From: CAZNMF01 sp035547155
Lineage (GTDB): Bacteria; Acidobacteriota; Vicinamibacteria; Vicinamibacterales; SCN-69-37
Length of the DNA: 14,103 nt
Assembly: GCA_035547155.1 (NCBI GenBank)
Contig: DASZVJ010000210.1
Coordinates: forward strand, 1 to 14,103
Direction: 5' to 3'
In this document: in pieces, positions 6,669-13,180 of the stretch
How the letters are laid out: every line of letters begins with the position of its first letter
Numbering within the stretch: the stretch's first letter is position 1
Notes under the pieces: model-generated
What the model saw: the letters and a program-made list of their open reading frames with translations, nothing else
What the model was told of the DNA's origin: nothing
The model's database searches: none
Made by a program: the position numbers and the translations under genes

Positions 6669-9146
6669 ATGTGGCGCCTGCCCGCGGCCGAGCGTGCGTG
6701 GCGGGGCTGGCGTAGCGGCATTCGCATCTTTCGTCAGCGTCCGCTGTTCGCAGCAGTCGTCGTCGCCACGCTCGGCATTGGTATCGGCGCCAGTACGGCG
6801 ATGTTCAGCCTCGTCGACGCCGTGCTGCTTCGCCCGCTGCCATATCGTCAGCCGGAACGCCTCGCGCGAATCTCGGAGACGAAGCTGTCCGAAGGACTCG
6901 AGGGACGCGGCGTGTCCGGCGCGGACGCGGCCGACGTGTTGGCGCGATCACGCACCATCGAGGATCTGGCGTTGTTCGGCGTGTCGACGACGCCGACCGT
7001 CATCGGCGTGGGGGATGCGTCCATCCAAGTTCGCGACGCGTCGGTGACGACGAATTTCCTGGGACTGCTCGGCGTCTCGCCGGTGCTCGGCCGCGACTTC
7101 GGCGCGGTGCCGGAGCGATCGAGTCCGCTCGATCGCCGCGAGATCATCATCGGTCACGCGCTGTGGATGCGCGCGTTCGGTGGCGATCCGGCCGTCGTCG
7201 GCCGCACGATTCGGCTCGAAGGTGTGCCGACGGGCCTCGTCGTCGGCGTGATGCCGCCGGGATTCTCGTTGCCGGAAGGCACCGAGCTCTGGACGGCCAT
7301 GCGGCCGAGCCTGCGCCAGCGCGACGCGCGCGACGACGGCGCCATCGTGCGTCTCGCGCCGGAGACGAGCCTCCCGCGCGCGCGAGCGGATCTGCAGTCG
7401 ATCGCCGAGGGCCTCGCGCGCGAATATCCGGACACGAATGCAGGCTGGACGATTGCGGTCACGTCGTTACAGGACTCGCTCGTAGGCGGCCATCGTCTCG
7501 CGCTCATGACCTTGTTTGCCGCCGTGACGTGTGTCGTCCTGGTGGGATGCGCCAATGTCGCGAATCTGTTGCTGACGCGCGGCATCGCGCGTCGACACGA
7601 GCTGGCCGTCCGTGCGGCGCTCGGCGCGAATCGTTCACGGATCGTGCGTCTGCTGCTGGCCGAGGCCGCGGCGATGGCATCCCTTGGCTGCGCGGTCGGT
7701 CTCGTCCTCGCCGCGATGCTGCTGCCGTTGGCGGTGCGGCTGGCCGGCGCCGACGTACCGCGCGTGACCGGCGCGCGCCTCGATGGCTCCGCGCTGATCT
7801 ATTCGGTGCTGCTCGCGGCGGCGGCGACGTTCGTGACGGGCGTGCTTCCTGCCATCAGGCTCTCGCGGCTCGATCCTCGGCTCGGTCACGATCTCGCCGC
7901 CGAATGGACGACGCAGTCAGGCTCGAACATCCGCGCGCAACGCGTCATCGTCACGGCAGAGCTGGCGATCTGTTTCGTGCTGCTCGCGGGCGCCATGCTG
8001 TTCGCGCGGACGCTCATCCGGCTCGAAGCCGTCGATCTCGGATTCGATCCGAATCACGTCATCAGCATCGACGCACGAGTACCGTTTTTTCGGACGGTGG
8101 CGCCGGATCGCTGGCAGCGTGCGGCATCGGACATCGAGAGCGCGCTCGAACGGCTGCGCGCCATGCCGGGCGTGCAGGCGGCAGCGAGCACGCTGGATCT
8201 TCCGCTCGACGACAATCTCACGCGGACGATCGTCACGCTGCCGGCATCCTCGCGCGGGTATTCCGCCGTTTATCACAACGTCAGTCCCGACTACTTCCGA
8301 ACGATGGGAATGACGCTCATACAAGGGCGGGATTTCACGGGCGATGATGCAAGTGCGCTCGCCGTGGCGCCGATGCTGCCGGACTCGACGACGTCGGTAC
8401 CTCGGGCGGGCGCGGTTATCGTCAACGAAACGGCCGCGCGGATGCTCTGGCCGTTAGGAGACGTGCTCGGTCAATCGCTCTCGACCAGCTTCGACTCGCG
8501 TCTGATCGGCGGCCGCCGCGTCGTCGGCGTCGTCCGCAACGTGCGTTCCGAGGATCGGCGGCACGCTGCGCCGGCCGAAGTCTACGTGCCGTATCTGGAA
8601 GATCCGTCGTTCGCGACGACGTTGCTGGTACGCACGGCGCTGCCGCCAGATCGGGTCGTCCCGTCCATTCGTCACGTGCTGCACGACGTCAGCGCCGATT
8701 TGAGTCTCGCCAATGTCCGGATGCTCGACGACGTCGTCGATCGATCGGCGAGATCGACGCGGTTCAGCGCGCTCATCATCGGCGCGTTTGCTGGAACGTC
8801 GCTCCTGCTCGCCGCGCTTGGCGTGTTCGGTGTCTTCGCCTTTGGTATTGCCGCGCGGACACGTGAGATCGGCCTCCGGATGGCCCTGGGTGCGACCTGG
8901 AGGGATCTCGTGTGGATGTTCCTGAAACAGGCATCCGTTTCAACCGGCGCGGGTCTCGCGTGCGGCCTTGTCACCGCCATGGCGTTCGGACGTCTCGTCG
9001 GGTCACTGCTGTACGGTGTGACGTCGACCGACGCGGTCAGCTATCTCTGCGCGGCGGCGGTGTTGATTGCCGTTTCGCTCGTTGCGAGCTACCTGCCGAT
9101 CAGACGGGCGCTGCGGCGAGATCCGACGCGCGCCTTGCGCGCGTAA
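6669..9146 (+). CDS. MacB/FtsX-type ABC transporter permease, duplicated orphan (ADOP) family
   Basis: An 825-aa inner-membrane protein made of two MacB-PCD plus FtsX units. The N terminus has the ADOP signature: a short cytosolic stretch, then FRQRPLFAAVVVATLGIGIG with a membrane segment at about 27-49, then VDAVLLRPLPY. A periplasmic domain (about 55-270) leads to an FtsX region with CANVANLLLTRGIARRHEL (294-312), RAALGA and LLPAIRLSRLDP-like sequence near 390-405. A second unit starts with a membrane segment near 430-450, has another periplasmic domain, and ends with AARTREIGLRMALGA and more membrane segments. Such permeases may act in export or envelope mechanics; the substrate is unknown. 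No ATPase gene is nearby, nor the PadR regulator that often accompanies this family. Its ATG abuts the thyX-like stop, so co-translation is likely. Confidence 0.88.
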   Translation: MWRLPAAERAWRGWRSGIRIFRQRPLFAAVVVATLGIGIGASTAMFSLVDAVLLRPLPYRQPERLARISETKLSEGLEGRGVSGADAADVLARSRTIEDLALFGVSTTPTVIGVGDASIQVRDASVTTNFLGLLGVSPVLGRDFGAVPERSSPLDRREIIIGHALWMRAFGGDPAVVGRTIRLEGVPTGLVVGVMPPGFSLPEGTELWTAMRPSLRQRDARDDGAIVRLAPETSLPRARADLQSIAEGLAREYPDTNAGWTIAVTSLQDSLVGGHRLALMTLFAAVTCVVLVGCANVANLLLTRGIARRHELAVRAALGANRSRIVRLLLAEAAAMASLGCAVGLVLAAMLLPLAVRLAGADVPRVTGARLDGSALIYSVLLAAAATFVTGVLPAIRLSRLDPRLGHDLAAEWTTQSGSNIRAQRVIVTAELAICFVLLAGAMLFARTLIRLEAVDLGFDPNHVISIDARVPFFRTVAPDRWQRAASDIESALERLRAMPGVQAAASTLDLPLDDNLTRTIVTLPASSRGYSAVYHNVSPDYFRTMGMTLIQGRDFTGDDASALAVAPMLPDSTTSVPRAGAVIVNETAARMLWPLGDVLGQSLSTSFDSRLIGGRRVVGVVRNVRSEDRRHAAPAEVYVPYLEDPSFATTLLVRTALPPDRVVPSIRHVLHDVSADLSLANVRMLDDVVDRSARSTRFSALIIGAFAGTSLLLAALGVFGVFAFGIAARTREIGLRMALGATWRDLVWMFLKQASVSTGAGLACGLVTAMAFGRLVGSLLYGVTSTDAVSYLCAAAVLIAVSLVASYLPIRRALRRDPTRALRA

Positions 9147-9153
9147 GCGACAT

Positions 9154-10701
9154 CTACTTCCGCTTGATCACCTTGCCGACGTCGAGGCCGAACTTCGGCG
9201 CATCGCGCGTGCCGCCGATCTTGATCGGCAGGACGGCGCCCGCGCCGTTCTTGCGGAAGAGGCCGTCGAACGGCTTGATGAAGATCGATTTGAATCCGCC
9301 GACGGCCTGCGACACCGTCGCGTCCATGCGCAGCGTGCCTGTGAAGTCGAGCGCGCCGTTGCCGAGATCGTAGCCGCCGTCGAGCGCGATGCGCGCACCG
9401 GGCACCTGGAACGTGAGCTGCGACAGGTGTGCGACGCCCTTGGAGAGATTCACCCGGCCATGGAGATCGGACAGCACGCGTCCGATCGCGTCGTCTTCGT
9501 CCTTGCCCTGGCTGCGGCGGCTGAGATCCTGCAGCTTGCTCTGCACCTGCGCGTTGGTGAAGCGCGCGTCCTCGAGGCCGAACGTCCCCGTCACGCTGAT
9601 GCGATTGCGCACGCGTGCGGCGCCCGGCGGCAGCTTCATCTTCGTCGCCAGCGTCACGTCGCCGAGCATCACGGGCTTCGGCGTGTCGAGCACGAGCGAC
9701 AGGAGATCCTCGATGCGCCCGTTCTTGATCGCGACGTCGAGCTCGACATCGTGCCGGCCGGGACCGGGTCGATTCTCGATCGCGCCGGTCACGCGCATCG
9801 TCGTGTGGCCGAGCACGGCGTCGACGCGTTTGAGGATGGTCGTGCCGTCGGTCCCGTCGACGAGCGTGTCGAAGCTCGACGTGAGCTGGGCGGGATGGCC
9901 GCCGAGGTCGAGGCTGAAGTCGCGCACCGTCGCGCTGCCGCTGACGGAGATGGACGTGAGGATGCCGCTGAAGCTGCCCTTGGCGTCGACGCGGCCCGCG
10001 ATGCCGTTGATCGTCGACAGGTCTGCGTCCTCGAACGTGAAGTCGGCCGACAGCGGGAGCGCGGTCGCATCGTCTCGCTGCCACGGGCCGATGCGGCCAG
10101 TGGCGTTGACGGTGCCGCGTGGCGTTGGATTGATCACCGTCGCGGTGAACGGCATCTCGAGGTCGAAGCCGATGCTGTCGACTTCGAGCTGCGGAATGGC
10201 GAAGACCAGCGCATCGTCTTTGGGATTGCCCGGCACGAACTTCAACTCGGCGTCGTGCGTGATGAAGCGATCGATGATCACGTCCTTCATCACGCCCGAC
10301 TGCGCGCCGGACAGATCACCGCCTTGCTTCAGCGCCTGCCGGCCCCTGGCTGGCGGCACGGCGATATGCAGGCCGTCGGCGCGCACGGTGCTGACGTGCT
10401 TGCGCACCATCGACAGCAGGCCGACGTTCATCTCGAAGCGATCGATCTGGATGAAGGGCGGCAGGTCCGGCCGATCGGGCAGACGGAACGTCAGCGCCGT
10501 GCCGCTGACCTGCGGCCGCGGCAGTAGCGTGACGGCAATCGTGTCAATCGTGACGTCCAGGTTCAGATGGCGCGACAGCTCGCGCTCCGCCATGGCCTTG
10601 ATGTGCGCCGGCCGCAGCAGCCACAGGCAGACGGCCAGCAGCGCCGCGCCGCCGACGAGACCGGCGACCGCGATCCATTTCATCCATCTTCGGAAGGACA
10701 C
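9154..10701 (-). CDS. AsmA-family envelope protein
   Basis: A 515-aa protein with one N-terminal membrane anchor (about residues 9-29, IAVAGLVGGAALLAVCLWLL) and a long periplasmic beta-rich body. The anchor is followed by the AsmA-like HIKAMAERELSRHLNLDVTI segment, in which an early helix precedes repeated strands. Later parts, DLSTINGIAGRVDAKGSFSG and a C-terminal VPGARIALDGGYDLGNGALDFTGTL segment, are typical of AsmA/TamB-like proteins. These are thought to bridge inner and outer membranes for lipid transport or to affect outer-membrane assembly. The exact role here is unknown. The GTG at 10701 gives the longest sensible start; an ATG six codons later (10683) is possible. The gene converges on the permease gene with only 7 nt between stops, and it is divergent from the purine permease. 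Confidence 0.82.
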   Translation of the reverse strand: MSFRRWMKWIAVAGLVGGAALLAVCLWLLRPAHIKAMAERELSRHLNLDVTIDTIAVTLLPRPQVSGTALTFRLPDRPDLPPFIQIDRFEMNVGLLSMVRKHVSTVRADGLHIAVPPARGRQALKQGGDLSGAQSGVMKDVIIDRFITHDAELKFVPGNPKDDALVFAIPQLEVDSIGFDLEMPFTATVINPTPRGTVNATGRIGPWQRDDATALPLSADFTFEDADLSTINGIAGRVDAKGSFSGILTSISVSGSATVRDFSLDLGGHPAQLTSSFDTLVDGTDGTTILKRVDAVLGHTTMRVTGAIENRPGPGRHDVELDVAIKNGRIEDLLSLVLDTPKPVMLGDVTLATKMKLPPGAARVRNRISVTGTFGLEDARFTNAQVQSKLQDLSRRSQGKDEDDAIGRVLSDLHGRVNLSKGVAHLSQLTFQVPGARIALDGGYDLGNGALDFTGTLRMDATVSQAVGGFKSIFIKPFDGLFRKNGAGAVLPIKIGGTRDAPKFGLDVGKVIKRK

Positions 10702-10706
10702 ACCTC

Positions 10707-10712
10707 AGCATA
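10707..10712 (-). promoter_or_regulatory. Possible -10 box TATGCT upstream of the asmA-like gene
   Basis: On the minus strand TATGCT (a TANNNT hexamer) ends 5 nt before the GTG start of the asmA-like gene. The GAGGT in between touches the GTG, too close for a usual ribosome-binding site. This arrangement resembles the -10 boxes just upstream of thiI and def, so a leaderless or nearly leaderless transcript is possible. No clear -35 box is seen. If the ATG at 10683 is the true start, this becomes an ordinary short leader. Confidence 0.4.
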
Positions 10713-10754
10713 GCGGCCTTTTATGCGCACTTTCGCGCGAAGATCGCCAGGGGC

Positions 10755-10784
10755 TTGACTTCCTTGTGAAACAATTCACATAAT
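10755..10784 (+). promoter_or_regulatory. Sigma70-type promoter for the purine permease gene
   Basis: TTGACT (10755-10760) and CATAAT (10779-10784) each match the sigma70-type consensus at five of six positions and are 18 nt apart. Transcription should start near 10791, about 203 nt before the permease ATG. That point is also the first base of a 16-bp long-range stem in the leader, which supports the assignment. This is the best promoter match in the window. It lies between the divergent asmA-like and permease genes and faces the permease. Confidence 0.75.
10765..10780. promoter_or_regulatory. CRP/FNR-type operator palindrome inside the promoter
   Basis: TGTGA-AACAAT-TCACA is an exact match to the TGTGA-N6-TCACA half-site pattern recognised by CRP-like regulators of the CRP/FNR superfamily. 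It is a 16-bp palindrome with 6-bp arms. It sits in the spacer and overlaps the first two bases of the -10 box, so a bound protein would be expected to block RNA polymerase rather than activate it. No regulator gene of this family is in the window; the binding protein and its signal are unknown. Confidence 0.55.
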
Positions 10785-10790
10785 TGGCCT

Positions 10791-10947
10791 CGTCGTTCCC
10801 GGTCCCACTACTAGGTAACGACCCGCACGGTCTCCTTCCCCGGAGGCCGTTAGGCAACGCAAGACCGTTCTCTCCTTTTTTTCTTCCTAAATTACGCTCT
10901 TCCTGAATATCGGGACCGGGAACGGCGTGTCTGGAAACGCCGTTCCG
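10791..10947 (+). promoter_or_regulatory. Structured 5' leader of the purine permease mRNA (candidate riboswitch)
   Basis: Bases 10791-10806, including GTTCCCGGTCCC, can pair with 10912-10927, including GGGACCGGGAAC: 16 pairs with one U-G, closing a region of about 105 nt. Inside are a hairpin CGGTCTCC/GGAGGCCG (10828-10835 with 10842-10849, loop TTCCCC) and two copies of TAGGYAACG (10812-10820 and 10851-10859). A T7 run lies at 10876-10882. The 3' strand of the long stem overlaps a second hairpin, GGAACGGCG (919-927) with CGCCGTTCC (938-946) in the 10,000s, so only one can form. No T tract follows that hairpin and no ribosome-binding site precedes the ATG at 10994, so the output mechanism is unclear. 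It does not fit the purine, c-di-GMP, SAM, TPP or cobalamin motifs as I know them. Confidence 0.6.
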
Positions 10948-10993
10948 ACCTTGACTCGCAGCCCGGCCTCGCGGTTATCTCATCCGCGCGTCC

Positions 10994-12313
10994 ATGCTCG
11001 AGCGCCTCTTCGGCCTTTCCGCTGCCGGCACGACCGTCCGCACCGAGATGCTCGCGGGAACGACGACGTTCCTGACGATGGCGTACATCATCTTCGTGCA
11101 GCCGGCGGTGTTGTCGGCCGCAGGGATGGATGCCGGCGCCGTGCTGACGGCGACGTGCCTCGCGTCGGCGCTCGCGACGCTCATCATGGCGTTCGCGGCG
11201 AACTATCCGATCGCCGTCGCGCCCGCGATGGGACACAATTTCTTTTTCGCGTTCACGGTCGTGCTCGCACGCGGCACGCCGTGGCCGATCGCGCTCGGCG
11301 CGATTGCGATCGCCGGCGTCATCTTCATCGCCACAGCCGGCATCGGCTTGCGTGAGCGCGTCATCGTCGCGGTGCCGGAGTCGCTGAAGCACGCGATCAC
11401 TGTCGGCATCGGACTGCTCATCACACTCATCGGCCTGGAGTGGGGCGGCGTGATCGTCGATTCGCCGGGCACGCTCGTCGCGCTGGGACATCTCGGATCG
11501 GCGCCCGTGCTGCTGACGCTCGGGACGCTCGCGCTCATGGCGATCCTGCAGGCGCGCGGCGTGCGCGGCGCCGCGTTGATCGGCATGGTCGCCGCGACGG
11601 TCGCGGCGCTCGTGCTGGGCCTGACGACGTTTCATGGCATCGCCTCTGCGCCGCCGTCGCTCGCGCCGACGTTCTTCAAGCTCGACATCGCCGGCGCGCT
11701 CAACCCAAAGCTCTTCGACGCCGTCTTCGTCTTTTTCTTCCTCGCGTTGTTCGACTCGATCGGCACGCTCGTCGGCGTCGCCGGCCGCATGGGCCTCGTG
11801 AGGAACGGCACGCTGCCGCGCGCGCGGCAGGCGCTGCTCGCTGACGCGATCGGCACCGTCGCCGGCGCGTGTCTCGGCACGTCGACGGTCACGGCCTACG
11901 TCGAAAGCTCGACGGGCGTCGCCGCTGGCGGCCGCACCGGTCTGGCCAGCGTCGTCACCGCCGCGTTGTTTCTCGTCTCGCTGTTCTTTTCACCGCTCGT
12001 GCGTATGGTCGGCGGCGGTTACAGCTCCGGCGCGGGCTTGACGCTGTATCCGATCATCGCGCCCGCGCTGATTCTCGTCGGCGTGATGATGATGGAGAGC
12101 GTGCGGCACATCCGGTGGGACGACTTCACCGACGCGCTGCCGTCGTTCCTCGCGCTGGTGACGATGCCGCTGGCGTTCAGCATCACGGATGGGATCGCGT
12201 TCGGCTTCATCGCGTACGCGATCCTCAAGCCGGTGACCGGCCGCGCACGAGACGTCGATCCGCTGGTCTACGTCTTCGCCGTGTTGTTCCTCGTTCGGTA
12301 CGCGCTATCCTGA
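10994..12313 (+). CDS. NCS2/AzgA-type purine (adenine/guanine/hypoxanthine) permease
   Basis: A 439-aa polytopic membrane protein of the nucleobase-cation symporter-2 superfamily, AzgA/PbuG branch, which imports purine bases with protons. It opens with LERLFGLSAAGTTVRTEMLAGTTTFLTMAYIIF, the standard AzgA start, which fixes the ATG at 10994. Membrane segments fill most of the rest (about 12-14 expected). The first substrate-site motif reads APAMGHNFFFAF (76-87), where the commoner form is APGMGLNAFFAY. LFDSIGTLVGVA (242-253) and GTSTVTAYVESSTGVAAGGRTG (285-306, E294) are canonical. The altered first motif may mark a subfamily with other specificity. A structured leader and promoter lie upstream, and the sulfurtransferase gene begins 7 nt after the stop. 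Confidence 0.9.
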   Translation: MLERLFGLSAAGTTVRTEMLAGTTTFLTMAYIIFVQPAVLSAAGMDAGAVLTATCLASALATLIMAFAANYPIAVAPAMGHNFFFAFTVVLARGTPWPIALGAIAIAGVIFIATAGIGLRERVIVAVPESLKHAITVGIGLLITLIGLEWGGVIVDSPGTLVALGHLGSAPVLLTLGTLALMAILQARGVRGAALIGMVAATVAALVLGLTTFHGIASAPPSLAPTFFKLDIAGALNPKLFDAVFVFFFLALFDSIGTLVGVAGRMGLVRNGTLPRARQALLADAIGTVAGACLGTSTVTAYVESSTGVAAGGRTGLASVVTAALFLVSLFFSPLVRMVGGGYSSGAGLTLYPIIAPALILVGVMMMESVRHIRWDDFTDALPSFLALVTMPLAFSITDGIAFGFIAYAILKPVTGRARDVDPLVYVFAVLFLVRYALS

Positions 12314-12320
12314 GCGCGTC

Positions 12321-13136
12321 ATGTCGCTGTTGATCACGCCCGCCGAGTTGCAGGACGCGTTGTCGAGCGGTCAGCCGCCGATGGTCATCGACGCGCGGCC
12401 CGCGCACGAGTTCAGCCGCGGGCTGATCGCCACGGCTCTGCACTTCGACGTCTGGGGCATGAGCCTGATCGACACGAGCGACGCCCCGCTGCACGCGTTC
12501 ATGTGGATGGTGGGCCACCTGTGCGCGTATCGCGGCATCTCGTCCGAGCGGCCGGTCGTGATCTACGAGGACAACTCCGGCATGCGTGCCGCGCGCGTGC
12601 TCTGGCTCCTCGAATACCTCGGCCATCCGGACGTCCGGATCCTCGACGGCGGCCTCGGCCGGTGGCTGCGTGAGGGACGGCCGGTCACCCGCGATGCGCT
12701 CGCACCGACGCCTGGCACGTGGCATGGCTCGCTCGTCGACGGCCGCGTCGCCACGTGGCGGGACGTCCGCGACGCGCTCGGCCGGCCCGACGTCGCCATC
12801 GTCGACACGCGGAGCCGGGAGGAATATCTCGGCACGGCGGTGCGGGCGAAGCGCGGCGGTGCGATTCCAGGCGCCGTGCACCTCGAGTGGACGCAGAACC
12901 TGGCGCCGGACGGCACCTACAAGAATGTCTCGGACCTGCGCGCGATGTATGACGCGGCCGGCGTCACACGGGACAAGACGGTCATGACCTATTGCCAGGG
13001 CGGCTATCGCGCCGCGCACACGTACGTCGCGCTGCGGCTGCTGGGCTTTCCCGACGTCCGCACCTACACCGGATCGTGGAAGGAATGGGGAGACCGCGAG
13101 GACCTGCCGATTGAGTACCCGACCGCGGCGGTGTAG
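12321..13136 (+). CDS. Two-domain sulfurtransferase (rhodanese / 3-mercaptopyruvate sulfurtransferase type)
   Basis: A 271-aa cytoplasmic protein with two rhodanese domains and no signal peptide. Such enzymes move a sulfane sulfur from thiosulfate or 3-mercaptopyruvate to an acceptor through a cysteine persulfide. The first domain (about 1-125) starts with VIDARPAHEFSRG and has EDNSGMRA (83-90) at the active-site loop position with no cysteine, so it is the usual inactive copy. The second (about 140-270) has VDTRSREEYLG, GAIPGAVHLEW and the loop CQGGYRA (225-231) with catalytic C225. The CxGGYR loop differs from the classical CGSGVTA type, so substrate cannot be assigned. It is 7 nt after the permease stop and probably co-transcribed. 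It might supply sulfur to the rhodanese-less ThiI, but nothing in the sequence proves that. Confidence 0.88.
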   Translation: MSLLITPAELQDALSSGQPPMVIDARPAHEFSRGLIATALHFDVWGMSLIDTSDAPLHAFMWMVGHLCAYRGISSERPVVIYEDNSGMRAARVLWLLEYLGHPDVRILDGGLGRWLREGRPVTRDALAPTPGTWHGSLVDGRVATWRDVRDALGRPDVAIVDTRSREEYLGTAVRAKRGGAIPGAVHLEWTQNLAPDGTYKNVSDLRAMYDAAGVTRDKTVMTYCQGGYRAAHTYVALRLLGFPDVRTYTGSWKEWGDREDLPIEYPTAAV

Positions 13137-13180
13137 ACTCCGAAGTCTTTCCGTCGGCGCGCCGCCACAGATGTCGGAGT

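Noticed and set aside
9067..10527. 486-codon plus-strand frame opposite the asmA-like gene
   Set aside because: The minus-strand frame has a membrane anchor and AsmA-like segments; this one is a low-complexity Arg/Asp/Ala-rich mirror frame.
10919..10946. The 9-10 bp hairpin before the permease gene considered as an ordinary intrinsic terminator
   Set aside because: No T tract follows it. It is kept only as one arm of the alternative leader structure.
2644..11313. At least six copies of GCGATCGC (for example at 2644, 5103, 5875, 6069, 6561 and 11306), reminiscent of the cyanobacterial HIP1 octamer
   Set aside because: Five of these six encode Ala-Ile-Ala in frame with the genome's preferred codons, so protein composition and codon bias are a sufficient explanation; a whole-genome count against a codon-matched model would be needed.
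13135..13150. Small hairpin AGACT-CCGA-AGTCT followed by TTT after the sulfurtransferase gene
   Set aside because: Only five pairs and three Ts; too weak to call an intrinsic terminator.
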